Assembly (NCBI GenBank): GCA_036897485.1
Contig: JAYMTF010001302.1
Location: forward strand, 1-24,432
Length of the DNA stretch: 24,432 nt
Direction of reading: 5' to 3'
Origin: Pelargonium nanum
Lineage: Eukaryota > Streptophyta > Magnoliopsida > Geraniales > Geraniaceae
In this document: positions 12,601 to 20,729 of the stretch, in pieces
Layout: each line of letters starts with the position of its first letter
Position numbering within the stretch: position 1 is the first letter of the stretch
Made by a program: the position numbers and the translations under genes
The notes under the pieces: generated by a model
Databases searched by the model: none
What the model saw: the letters and a program-made list of their open reading frames with translations, nothing else
Told to the model about the DNA's origin: nothing

Positions 12601-15600
12601 TTTCAGTATTTACAACCTTGATTATCTCTGTAAAACCTTTTTTCCCCTGTATGCATCTTGGATGAAAATGCCTAATGTTAATATGTTCATAAACTACTAT
12701 TATGTAATTGAATGTTTTTTTCTTCTTCAATGCTGCAGGATTCAACTCCACATTGAGGCAGGGTAACATTACACATCATGAATACATCCAGGTTTGATAT
12801 GCTAGTGCATCTTTTATTTGCTTGTTTTTGTGTGCGTAAGCGCTCGTAGATTTTGTTTCTTGTTTCTTGATTACCTTCATCGTTAAGCAGGTTGGAAAGG
12901 GAAGGGATGTTGGGTTAAACCAGATTGCTTTGTTTGAAGGGAAAGTGGCTGGTGGAAATGGAGAACAAGTCCTAAGCAGGGACGTTTACAGGCTTGGACA
13001 ACTCTTTGACTTCTTTAGAATGCTCTCTTTCTACTTCACAACTGTCGGTTTTTATGTGTGCACAATGGTATGTTTTACTTCTACAGGCAGCTCTCTTTGT
13101 ATAGGTTCCTTCTGCGTCATTTTTATGTACTTGATTTACCAGGTTGCTAGTCTCTGGTATCTGATAAAAAAGTTGTTTTATTGTAGATGACAGTCCTTAC
13201 AGTGTACGTCTTCTTGTATGGACGAGCTTACCTGGTAATTTTCAAACTCTACTTTTCCCTTTCTCCCTATGTCACCAGCACAGGATCTGATTTTTTACAT
13301 GATTAGTATCATCTAAGTGCTGAGCAAATCCCTCGAAGCATTGGTTTAGAGTTTGCTGACCATGGCTCAGAATCTTTTGGTGAAATCTAGTTTTTATATC
13401 TGGTTTGGGGGTGAAGTTATCCTCCATCATTAGCCCACCTATTGGTAAAAGCAAAGGGAAAGATGAAATGGAGTATTGTTTATTTTCATCCCCGCCGCTA
13501 AGGGAGATAACTTCATGCAGCTTCCTAATCTTTTTCCGAATCAACTAACTCCGTAAAGTTTGAATGTCCTAAACCGTTTGATAAAATAAGAAATATCTTC
13601 TCTCATATGAGATGCGTGGTCACTAAAGCATAGAATGAGTCACTAAACGTTTATCTGAAAATGTTTCGATGTGACATTAATTTTCTTTTTATTTTAACAA
13701 ACAGTTTAGGACATTCAAACTTTGGGGAGTTAGTTGATTTGAAAATAAGTTTAGGTAGCTGCGTGAAAAAAAAGCTTACAGTTCAGGGTAGCTGCGTGAA
13801 GTTATTCATGATGAATGCTCAAAAGCATGTTGCCATTTGTTTAAAATTCTTTAGTAATTACCACTCAATATGCTTGGAAATCTTCCAGTGCTTTGGTAAA
13901 TTCAATGTACCAGGCTGCACTGGTACATATATCACAATATTTGGCACGCTTGTGATTATTGTGAATTGAGTTTAATAATTATCAACTTATTCCACAGATA
14001 TACATCGTCTAACATGCATCTTGGTTTGTAGTTTCCGTGTGCTTTTTATCTATCTTAGTGGAAATATGAAATAGAATCTGTACATTGCAGAGGTTTTTTC
14101 AATGCATATTGCACCAACCCTTGCACTTACTCTAGATGTTGACTTAGTCAATATGCTTCACTATTTCAGGCTTTTTCTGGACTAGATGAAGCCATTAATG
14201 AGCAAGCACTGATGTCGGGTAATACAGCTTTGGAGACAGTTCTGAATGCACAATTCTTGGTTCAAATTGGAGTTTTTACTGCAGTCCCAATGATAATGGG
14301 TTTCATACTGGAAATGGGATTGCTAAAGGTTTGTCTATCTAATGCTTATTGTTATCATTGTATACAAGTCTTGAAGATATCTTTTGCTATGAAGCTTCTG
14401 GTTTGAATATTTGGTATCTGTTTGTCATCTTATACTTTGGCTTGTTTCATTGGACTTTTTGCTTTGTTGTTAATATTATATTTTCATTCTGTATAACCCT
14501 TTGCAACCTTAATTTTTATGACATAAATTTTGTAGGCTGTTTTCAGTTTTATTACGATGCAACTCCAACTGTGTTCTGTCTTCTTCACATTCTCATTGGG
14601 AACCAGAACTCATTATTTTGGACGCACAATTCTCCATGGAGGTGCCAAAGTAAGTTTTTATTTATTTATAGTTTTTTTGGGTGCGTTATTTTTAAAATAC
14701 TGTTATATTATTTGTTCAGGAATTGAATTCTTTTATTTGTTTTCATCTACAGTACAGAGCAACTGGTAGAGGCTTTGTTGTCCGTCATATAAAGTTTGCT
14801 GAAAATTACAGGCTTTATTCAAGAAGTCATTTTGTTAAGGCGTGAGTTATGCTAAAAGCTACATGAATTCATTATTACTATTTTAGCTTAAAATTTGAAA
14901 TTACTAATTCAATTCAGTGTTCTTAGATCCTTTATTTGATTTCCTGCAGGCTTGAAGTGGCACTGCTTCTTATAGTGTACATTGCATATGGGTACAACTC
15001 TAAGGGAACTGCTGTCACATTCATTTTGCTAACTCTTAGCAGTTGGTTCCTCGTCCTTTCGTGGCTCTTTGCTCCTTATATCTTTAATCCTTCAGGTTTT
15101 GAGTGGCAAAAGTAAGTATTAGTGTTTCAGTTTCTGGCTACTTTGAGTTGTTTCCTGTCACGTCAGTTTTATAATCTTAGCCTCTTCATAACCAGGACCG
15201 TGGAGGATTTTGATGACTGGACCAGTTGGCTTCTGTATAAAGGTGGAGTAGGGGTAAAGGGAGACAATAGTTGGGAATCATGGTGGGATGAAGAACAGGT
15301 TTTCATCTCATGCTGACTTTCTATTTATTACAAGAAAAAAATATCACAAATCTTACAGTAGCACTTTATGGTTTGGAGTTTGGATATAGGGTTTGTGTGA
15401 AGGGTATCATAGAGCTAGTCCAATTTGTGTTACTTTATTTATTGATCTGGTGTTAAGTTGTTGCTCTGTGATATCTTCTGCTATGCCTGAAAGCTCTCTT
15501 CTTCAGTTCTGAGAAGCAGATTTATAGTTTCAAGTTAGAAATAATGAGAAATGTTATTCTTCAAAGTTATTATTTGCTTAAAGATATTAAATATTATTGT

Positions 15601-18436
15601 GTCTGCATACTATCTTCTAGAAAGGTGATATCTTACTGTTTGGAAATTATGTCTTACTTGTTACATTCTGTTTTTTCAGTCACACATACAAACAGTGAGA
15701 GGTCGTATATTGGAAACAATTTTAAGCTTGAGGTTCTTCATGTTTCAATATGGGGTCGTGTACAAACTGCATCTCACAGGACATGATACATCACTTGCGG
15801 TATACTTCTTGTCCTTGGTGGCTCGTATAAAGTATACATGATCTTTGTTATATTGCAACCCCTTCCAAGCATATTTAAGATTTCCTTTGAACTGCTGAGC
15901 TTGCTGTTAAAATAGTCTAGGTTCAGTTTGGCATTTACTTTGGAAAAATTTATTTATTGACCTCGGGTTTTGCCAAAAAGTATTGATTTATGCATATACA
16001 ATTTTTGTTGTTGAAATGGCCAAGTATACTCTAGAAATACCAATTCTTGTCAATTATACATTATTGTAAGAAAGCAAATACTTCATCACTAATGATGTAT
16101 TTTGGCTTTCACAATATAATACTTCATATTATTTTTGAATTCTCTCTCTGCAATGTCAGAGACTCAGAAACACAGGTAACTTCTCGTATTGTATTATCCC
16201 ACTATGTCAGGAACTAGACCCGAGCATTTTTTATCAGCTAGACATGCCTTTTACATCACCTAGCTTTAAGGCCCATCAATTGTAACGACAATACACCTAA
16301 ACTCTTCATTCTCTTAAAACTCAAAGCTCCAACCTTTCATCTGGCTTATCTACCCCTGTCATCGCTCATGCCAAGTCACAAAATCATTCTTCTGTCTTCC
16401 CTGTTCCCTATTCGATTTTTTTTTTATCTCCCTCATGAAATACAAAAGAAGACTTATCTCCAAAAAACCCAAACATATTTGTGGTTTACACGTGGAAGTA
16501 GAACAGCACAAGGTAACCTTAGAACATTTTTGAGCTGCAAGTGATCGGCCTGAATTGAGCATGTGACCAGCCTGTGGACATGCCATTCTTTATTACGTTA
16601 CATTAGAAACACTTTCCGATGTGATCTTTGATAATATTAGGATCTGTGAAAAAAAAAACTGCATATCATAAAATGAATTGCATGCAGAAGGAGAAAAACT
16701 AGCGATTGTTGAGTGCCCTTACATGTAAAATGAGAATAGGGGTGCAACTTTGTTTATCCCAACCAAGAATAAGGTTTCTTTGTTAACTTTCTTCTTGGTT
16801 TGTTGGATAAATCATTTCACAAGCCAATATTCTTGGATGTATGGATAAACCAAGTTGCATGCTGAATTATGTGTTTGTCGAACCGTTCTACTGTGTGTAT
16901 AGTCAGTTAGTACATGTACATTTGTTTGCTCTTATATGTACCAATATGACCTTTATTATTAGTTTCACTTGGCTAGAGTCAAATTATATGTAGGCTATTC
17001 ATTTGGTGGTTTATAAGTAATGCTGTGTTTCATTCGAGTTATGACTGATCATGAACCATTTTGGGCTCATGATTTGATGGTTCTTGAATCTGACTGCCAT
17101 TTTTTGTTGTATAGCTTTATGGCTTCTCGTGGATTGTATTGGTTGGCATTGTTTTGGTATTTCAGGTTTGTATCAATTCTTGTATAATTTATTTGTTCCC
17201 TTCTCCTATCAAGCTTGATTTTTTGTCTGGAACTCATCTCCTATTCCACTATGTTTCCATTGCATTGCAGATCTTTACCTACAGTCCTAAAAGATCTACA
17301 AGCTTCCAGCTAGTAATGCGATTTATGCAGGGAATCGTATCATTAGGTCTTGTGGCAGCCATTGCTCTAGTTGTTGCTTTCACTAAACTATCAATTCCTG
17401 ACCTATTTGCAAGCATCCTCGCATTTCTTCCTACTGGATGGGCCATTCTATGTGTAAGTTTTTGTAGAATATTTTAGATTTTTTATTTTCTACCTAAAAG
17501 TGCATTTATTTTGGATTACTGTGTAAAGGAAAACAAATGTTATGAATAGCTTCTCTCATAAGATAGTGTTCTGGATTTAGAGATTTCGTAATGGGAATGA
17601 GAAACAAGAATGGAAATGGGAATGAGGTGCCCGTTCTAAAGCCATTGACATTTTCATGGCTAAAAAATGTAAATCCAAACTTGAAGAATGGGAATCTCAT
17701 TCTCATCCCCTTTCTTGATTCCTAATCCTGATAAAAAAATCACTAATCCAAACGCTACCTGAAACATTTCACTAGAGCTCGTAATGCCATGTTCTTTTGA
17801 CTGATGCAAACTGTTGGAATTAGGCATCACAATAGCTTCGAAAAAGTAATGCAACTAGTCTAGGTCACTTTCTAGATATCGCATACTACTGTCAAGCCTC
17901 TTTAGTAGCCCTATCACGCTTGAAAGCTCTTTCTTTCACCTCCCTGACTAAGACCTTTTTCTTTTGCTCCATTGACCGGAGTTGGCATTGGGATAATCTT
18001 TCATCTACCCTGATGTAGATCCCTCCCGTATTCTGAATTTTGTAATGTTGCCTGGTTCTTAAAGTATGAGCTGTACGCACAACATAGACATGGACCAATG
18101 AAACCTATGTTCAGCATGGAAATGTCGGGATTGAGTTACCTTTCTTTATTCACGATCTTTTGTTTTTGGATACTGAATACTGTCATTGTGCTGAAACAGA
18201 TTGCTATCACATGGAAGAAGTTAATCAGGAGTCTCGGCTTGTGGGACTCGGTGCGGGAATTTGCAAGAATGTATGATGCCGGGATGGGCATGCTCATCTT
18301 TGCTCCTATAGCAGTGTTATCATGGTTTCCGTTCATTTCCACATTCCAGTCTCGCCTTCTCTTTAACCAAGCTTTTAGCCGTGGGCTGGAGATTTCCCTC
18401 ATTCTTGCTGGAAACAAAGCCAATGTGGAGACCTGA
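803..18436 (+). CDS. CALS9: Callose synthase (1,3-beta-glucan synthase, GT48), CalS9/GSL10-like; 5' part missing
   Basis: This enzyme makes callose, a 1,3-beta-glucan, from UDP-glucose at the plasma membrane or cell plate. I joined 41 exons with GT-AG junctions. They give 4455 bases in a single open frame, which is 1484 residues ending in N-V-E-T and a TGA at 18434-18436. Recognisable family stretches include [15 protein letters not shown] near the left edge, [23 protein letters not shown] sequence, [62 protein letters not shown] and [20 protein letters not shown]. The layout is a membrane block, a large cytosolic catalytic region, then a second membrane block. I favour CalS9/GSL10 over its relative CalS10/GSL8 because the early segment reads [12 protein letters not shown] and the C-terminus matches my memory of GSL10; this subgroup call is less certain than the family. 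I see no frameshift or internal stop, so the gene looks intact within the window. Confidence 0.92.
1045..1564 (+). other. Callose synthase intron with short TG runs
   Basis: The donor is GTTGGT at 1045 and the acceptor GCAG ends at 1564. The 520-base intron holds short TG runs near 1093-1102 and 1176-1182 and nothing else I can name. Confidence 0.7.
3733..12791 (+). CDS. CALS9: Callose synthase exons 12-30: central cytosolic region and start of GT48 catalytic domain
   Basis: The exons are 3733-3818, 4470-4497, 5485-5582, 5702-5783, 5877-6037, 6185-6305, 7005-7102, 7203-7293, 7374-7534, 7639-7748, 8400-8534, 8644-8712, 8799-8970, 10154-10271, 10623-10742, 11482-11597, 11727-11810, 11959-12071 and 12739-12791. 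They encode fragment residues 333-1004. This region is hydrophilic and corresponds to the large cytosolic loop. The GT48 domain (Pfam Glucan_synthase) should begin near residue 600, at the [14 protein letters not shown] stretch. Conserved segments follow, including [13 protein letters not shown] and [14 protein letters not shown]. Exon 13 (4470-4497) is a 28-base microexon. The introns here are the main hosts of the SINE-like and TRIM-like insertions. Confidence 0.9.
3819..4469 (+). other. Callose synthase intron upstream of the 28-base microexon
   Basis: This 651-base intron contains a perfect 14-base palindrome, AGTCCCTAGGGACT, at 4182-4195. I see no other structure and no gene. Confidence 0.65.
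4470..4497 (+). CDS. CALS9: 28-base callose synthase microexon
   Basis: The exon reads G then ATG CCT TTC GAC AGA CAG TCA TCT CAG. The leading G completes an Arg codon begun in the previous exon, and nine codons (MPFDRQSSQ) follow. It is flanked by ACAG and GTGAGA, between introns of 651 and 987 bases. The phases require it: exon 12 ends with two bases of a codon and exon 14 begins in phase 0, so skipping it would shift the frame. A short variable linker is expected at this point, before the [14 protein letters not shown] stretch. Confidence 0.85.
4498..5484 (+). other. Large callose synthase intron with a possible SINE tail
   Basis: This 987-base intron carries TTGCTGAT followed by 13 A residues (4888-4907). 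The same junction ends the SINE at 10956-11055, so this may be the 3' end of an old SINE on the plus strand. I could not trace a tRNA-like head upstream. Confidence 0.4.
6306..7004 (+). other. Callose synthase intron, no feature seen
   Basis: This 699-base, T-rich intron ends in an ACCCAG acceptor just before the [11 protein letters not shown] exon. Open frames on both strands here show no family resemblance. Confidence 0.65.
7749..8399 (+). other. Callose synthase intron, no feature seen
   Basis: The 651-base intron splits a Gly/Asp junction: the first base of the Asp codon is in the upstream exon. Its T-rich composition gives several spurious open frames rich in Phe and Leu. Confidence 0.65.
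9132..9149. repeat. (CA)n dinucleotide repeat in an intron
   Basis: About nine CA units occur in the 1183-base intron 8971-10153. This is a plausible length-polymorphic microsatellite. Confidence 0.85.
9308..9556 (+). mobile_element. TRIM/SINE-like short element, copy 2 (intronic)
   Basis: This copy is related to the one at 24-265 but lies on the other strand. TGGTATCATAGC sits at 9352-9363, and the match to GTTCGAGTCCC (tRNA B-box-like) is at 9386-9396. A shared internal part includes CAGCACAAGGCAAGAAG and AATGGGCTTGCGTGT. Both ends carry TAGTTGAGTTGGTTCTC (9331-9347 and 9539-9553 region). The left end is also palindromic: AACCAACTCAACTA is followed closely by its reverse complement. No coding capacity is present, and I could not fix a target duplication with confidence. 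Confidence 0.65.
10475..10500 (-). repeat. Possible SINE 3' tail on the minus strand
   Basis: A run of T residues followed by ATCAGCAA matches the same junction in the SINE at 10956-11055 (read as TTGCTGAT plus an A tail on the minus strand). The following sequence does not clearly continue as the same element, so this may be a truncated or different family member. Confidence 0.35.
10945..11066 (-). mobile_element. tRNA-related SINE with 11-bp target duplication
   Basis: AATAGCTTCAA occurs at 10945-10955 and again at 11056-11066 as a perfect target-site duplication. The insert between them (10956-11055) reads on the minus strand as a tRNA-like head with GGGCAAGCGGTT and GAGGTCTCAGTTTCAAACC, the latter near the tRNA B-box consensus. 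It ends in TTGCTGAT and a short A tail. This is the expected structure of a short SINE inserted by target-primed reverse transcription. It lies in the intron 10743-11481 and probably has no effect on coding. Confidence 0.8.
11611..11652. repeat. Compound microsatellite (TTTC)n(AC)n
   Basis: About six TTTC units run directly into about nine AC units. They fill roughly a third of the 129-base intron 11598-11726, so length changes would alter the spacing between donor and acceptor. Confidence 0.9.
12072..12738 (+). other. Callose synthase intron, no feature seen
   Basis: The 667-base intron has a T-rich 3' end and a CTGCAG acceptor. A short C run near 12407 and T-rich tracts are the only visible structure. 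Confidence 0.65.
12891..18436 (+). CDS. CALS9: Callose synthase exons 31-41: end of GT48 domain and C-terminal membrane block
   Basis: The exons are 12891-13067, 13187-13234, 14170-14328, 14536-14649, 14753-14841, 14950-15111, 15196-15298, 15680-15799, 17115-17165, 17271-17453 and 18200-18436. They encode fragment residues 1005-1484. Residues 1172-1175 (R-A-T-G, codons 14756-14767) form the RXTG motif that has been linked with UDP-glucose use in this family, which lacks the QXXRW motif of cellulose synthases. Hydrophobic segments typical of the C-terminal helix cluster include [65 protein letters not shown] and [17 protein letters not shown]. The last exon ends with [20 protein letters not shown] followed by NVET and the stop, the normal C-terminus of this subgroup. 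Confidence 0.9.
13411..13807. repeat. Foldback (long inverted repeat) in a callose synthase intron
   Basis: The left arm at about 13531-13592 and the right arm at about 13683-13745 are reverse complements over roughly 60 bases with few mismatches. The core is CAACTAACTCC...AAAGTTTGAATGTCCTAAAC. Outer parts also pair: GATAACTTCATGCAGCTTCC at 13506-13525 against GGTAGCTGCGTGAAGTTATTC at 13787-13807. The motif GGTAGCTGCGTGAA is repeated at 13754-13767 and 13787-13800. A further inverted copy, GTGAAGTTATCCTCC, is at 13411-13425. This resembles a foldback or MITE-type element in the intron 13235-14169. Transcription through it would give a long hairpin RNA. Confidence 0.75.
15299..15679 (+). other. 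Callose synthase intron, no feature seen
   Basis: The 381-base intron starts GTTTTC and ends in a strong T-rich tract and CAG. No repeat or gene is visible. Confidence 0.65.
15800..16741 (+). other. First part of the largest callose synthase intron
   Basis: This is the left part of the 1315-base intron 15800-17114. The portion near 16200-16600 is less T-rich than the rest and may be an old insertion, but I could not find its ends. No coding exon is missing here, because the flanking exons join in phase 0. Confidence 0.5.
16742..16862. repeat. Compact imperfect hairpin, MITE-like or miRNA-like
   Basis: The left arm TGCAACTTTGTTTATCC with CCAAGAATA (16743-16771) pairs with the right arm at about 16824-16860. 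The right arm's reverse complement reads TGCAACTTGGTTTATCC, then CCAAGAATATTGG after a small bulge. The arms are about 35 bases and the loop about 50. The element lies in the intron 15800-17114. A short MITE is the simplest reading. Confidence 0.6.
17561..17760. mobile_element. MITE-like element with about 20-bp terminal inverted repeats
   Basis: AGATAGTGTTCTGGATTTAG at 17561-17580 is matched, inverted, by the segment 17741-17760, whose reverse complement is AGGTAGCGTTTGGATTAGTG. The 200-base interior contains GGGAATGAG and CTCATTCTCATCCC stretches and no open frame of note. I see no clear target duplication, so the superfamily is uncertain. It sits in the last intron, 17454-18199. Confidence 0.6.
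17761..18199 (+). other. 3' part of the last callose synthase intron
   Basis: This stretch holds a minus-strand open frame (17892-18098, 68 residues, rich in Arg and Lys) inside a segment less AT-rich than its surroundings. It may be a captured gene fragment, but I recognise no family. The acceptor is GAAACAG, ending at 18199. Confidence 0.4.
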
Positions 18437-18800
18437 TTTTTCCATGCCCATGCCTTCCTGCTGTAGAGACTGTAAAATTATTGTGTTTTTTTTTTTACAG
18501 GAAATTTTATATGTTGTTTTTGGATCCTAGAATTAACATGTAATGAATGATACAGTTGTTATAAATTAACATCATTTTCTTCACATTCAAAAAATGGAAA
18601 TGACATTTTTCTCCTCTCCACGAACAGCAAACAAGTGCTCGACAATTTTCATTTAACGGTTACATCTTGTGAAGACAACTTACACTTTTTCGTTAGAGCT
18701 TATTTGTCACAAGTTTCGTATTTGAACAATTTCTTTTTGAGATAGCAACTCTAGTGGCACCTTATTGTGTTGTTTGCAATGATAGTCTCATAAAAAATTT
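18437..18800 (+). other. Probable callose synthase 3' UTR and downstream spacer
   Basis: After the TGA the sequence has a T-rich tract (18483-18497) and AT-rich, AATGAA-containing sequence near 18541-18570. This is what plant polyadenylation regions look like. I cannot fix a cleavage site. Confidence 0.4.
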
Positions 18801-19290
18801 GGCCGAAAAAACAGCAAATTTGAAGAGCTAGTACGTGGCCATACGTTAGTTGTACGTTGGAAATTTTTGTATTTTTGTGTTCATTTATGTCTTATTTTTC
18901 AACGTCGGGTCGCACATAATTTTATAGTGTGTGGAGTCCTTGGCAGCCGTTTTAGTAAAATTGTTTGTTTTACAATTGAATAACTTGTTTTAGGTTATAC
19001 GTTAAGTAGGATGTGCACTTGAATCCTATTGTTTAGCTCTCACGCCTATAATATGAACGTACTAACGTTGAGTGTTGTACTCGATTCATTACAAAAATAT
19101 TTCCAGGGACCCAATTTGAAAAAGGGTACCATAATATATTTTGGCCTAAAAAGATAGAAAAAACAGCACTTTGAAGAGTTTATAGGTGGACCTACGCTAG
19201 TTGTACACTTGAAATTTTGTTTTGTTGCGTTATTTTATGTCTTATCTTTTCGACGGCAGGTTGCGAGTATTTTAGTCGTGAGTATGGAAT
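18801..19290. repeat. Two diverged direct repeats about 342 bases apart
   Basis: Unit 1 (about 18801-18935) and unit 2 (about 19143-19290) share an order of short blocks: GGCC then an A-rich run with ACAGCA, TTTGAAGAG, TACG or TACGCTAGTTGTAC, GGAAATTTT or GAAATTTT, TTTATGTCTTAT, then a CGACGG-like block. They lie between the callose synthase and the NOI gene and could be old tandem units or two copies of one element. Confidence 0.55.
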
Positions 19291-19542
19291 ATACTTCTAT
19301 TTAATTCAAGAACACAACATTTTGAAAGTTTCATCACTAATAAAACCTGAACTTGCTCTAGTAAATTCATCAACCATTAGATATTAGATTCAGTGTAATG
19401 AGAAAGACCAAAACAAAATCCTGTTAATAAGGTGGCAAAAGTTAGTTGAAAGACTCCAAATTTGGACAAAAATTTCAGAAATAATAGTTACATTATGGCG
19501 CGAGAATAACGGTTAAGTTTAGGACAAGAAACCACCAATCCA

Positions 19543-19550
19543 TATTTAAT
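19543..19550 (+). promoter_or_regulatory. Candidate TATA box of the NOI gene
   Basis: TATTTAAT lies about 165 bases before the ATG. It is followed by a CT-rich leader (CTCCTCTTTGTCTGC, CTCTCAATTCTCTTTCTC) of the kind common just downstream of plant transcription starts. The assignment is by position and composition only. Confidence 0.4.
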
Positions 19551-19614
19551 CTCCTCTTTGTCTGCTATTCTCTATTGCATCTCCCAAGTGCCTCTCAATT
19601 CTCTTTCTCATCTC

Positions 19615-19647
19615 AATTAATTAATTAATTAATTAATTAATTAATTA
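19615..19647. repeat. (AATT)n tetranucleotide repeat in the NOI leader
   Basis: About eight AATT units lie between the candidate TATA box and the ATG at 19712, so they are probably in the 5' UTR. Confidence 0.9.
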
Positions 19648-19711
19648 GTCTATTCCTCATTTCTTTTCCCCAACATCCCAATCACCGCAATACGAATCTT
19701 CCATATCTGTT

Positions 19712-20325
19712 ATGGCATCGGTAATTATTTTCTCTGCAAATCAATTTCATAGATTTTGCTGGTAAAACAGAGCTTTATTTTTGACGTTTTGTTTATGGAA
19801 ATTAATTACAGCAAGATAATAAGGATATAGGAGGAGGTGGCAGAGCATTGCCAAAATTCGGTGAATGGGATGTCAACAATCCAGCCTCTGCTGAAGGATT
19901 CACTGTTATTTTCCAAAAAGCTAGAGACGAAAAAAACACTGCAACTATTGCTCCTCCTATTAGAACCCAATCTGCTGTTTCCAATAAAAAAAATGGGAAC
20001 ACAAAGGTACTTTTTTCACTCCTTTCAATTTTTTATTTTCTACCCGCCACGTCAACAAAATAATTGAATAAAATTAATTATCTAATATACTTTAAATTTC
20101 ACAAAAATTGACAGGAACTAATGAAAATGACTATTTTGGGTTCATATTTAGAAGCTCAATGACTAACCTAGGTTATAAAAAAAGTTCGGAAACCAAATTA
20201 AATCCATATGCAAAAGATCGGGGACCGGATTGAAATTTTTTTCCTTTATAATTTTTTATACACAATAACTTCAATTAACATTGATTTACTAGGGTCACAA
20301 GAGGTGGTTTTGTCTTGGCGGATAA
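19712..20325 (+). CDS. NOI/RIN4-domain small protein (AvrRpt2-cleavage-site family)
   Basis: Three exons (19712-19720, 19812-20006, 20293-20325) encode 78 residues, and both introns are in phase 0. The first exon is only ATG GCA TCG, so an open-frame search misses the true start. The NOI domain is residues 16-46: LPKFGEW, then DVNNPASAEGFTVIF and QKARDEKNT. The PxFGxW motif (17-22) is the known target of the bacterial protease AvrRpt2 in RIN4 and related proteins. The last exon encodes GHKRWFCLGG and a stop; the K-R-W-F-C ending is typical of the family and its Cys is the likely lipid-anchor site. RIN4-type proteins act at the plasma membrane in immune signalling and, for some NOI proteins, in exocytosis. 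The role of this short member is inferred from the domain. Confidence 0.88.
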
Positions 20326-20729
20326 CAACACAGGGATCAAAATGGCTTTGGAGGGGAAAAGAAATGAGAAGGACAAAATGTTATGTATAGTTTTCTTCAT
20401 ATGTATGTATTGTCACCATTGTCAAATTAATGAGAGGTACATATTCCATAAACAAAAGGAAACATATATGCTTTTGCTTCTTCTTGTCATTATCTATCCA
20501 TAATCCATTCTCTGAAACTTGATCAACTGAAGAACAGATGATCATTAACATATAAAATGAAACAGATTTTGACAGTTGAAAAATTAGTCTCCAAATAATC
20601 GCAGATAATCTCTCAAAGCGAATGACTATATACTTTCTCAAACTCATTCTGTTAGTTAAATTAGACAAAATTTATCACATAAGTAAGCATGTGCATGACA
20701 CATAAGAGATTGGTGGGGGAGGAAATATA
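20326..20729 (+). other. Spacer between the convergent NOI and coiled-coil genes
   Basis: The first part should be the NOI 3' UTR. Open frames on both strands here are short and without family resemblance. No clear polyadenylation signal can be fixed. Confidence 0.45.

Noticed and set aside
13272..13544. 90-residue minus-strand open frame as a gene
   Set aside because: It lies wholly within an intron and overlaps a foldback arm, has no family resemblance, and is better explained as element sequence.
14349..14726. 125-residue plus-strand open frame
   Set aside because: It reads through an intron and the wrong frame of exon 14536-14649; the true frame is [17 protein letters not shown].
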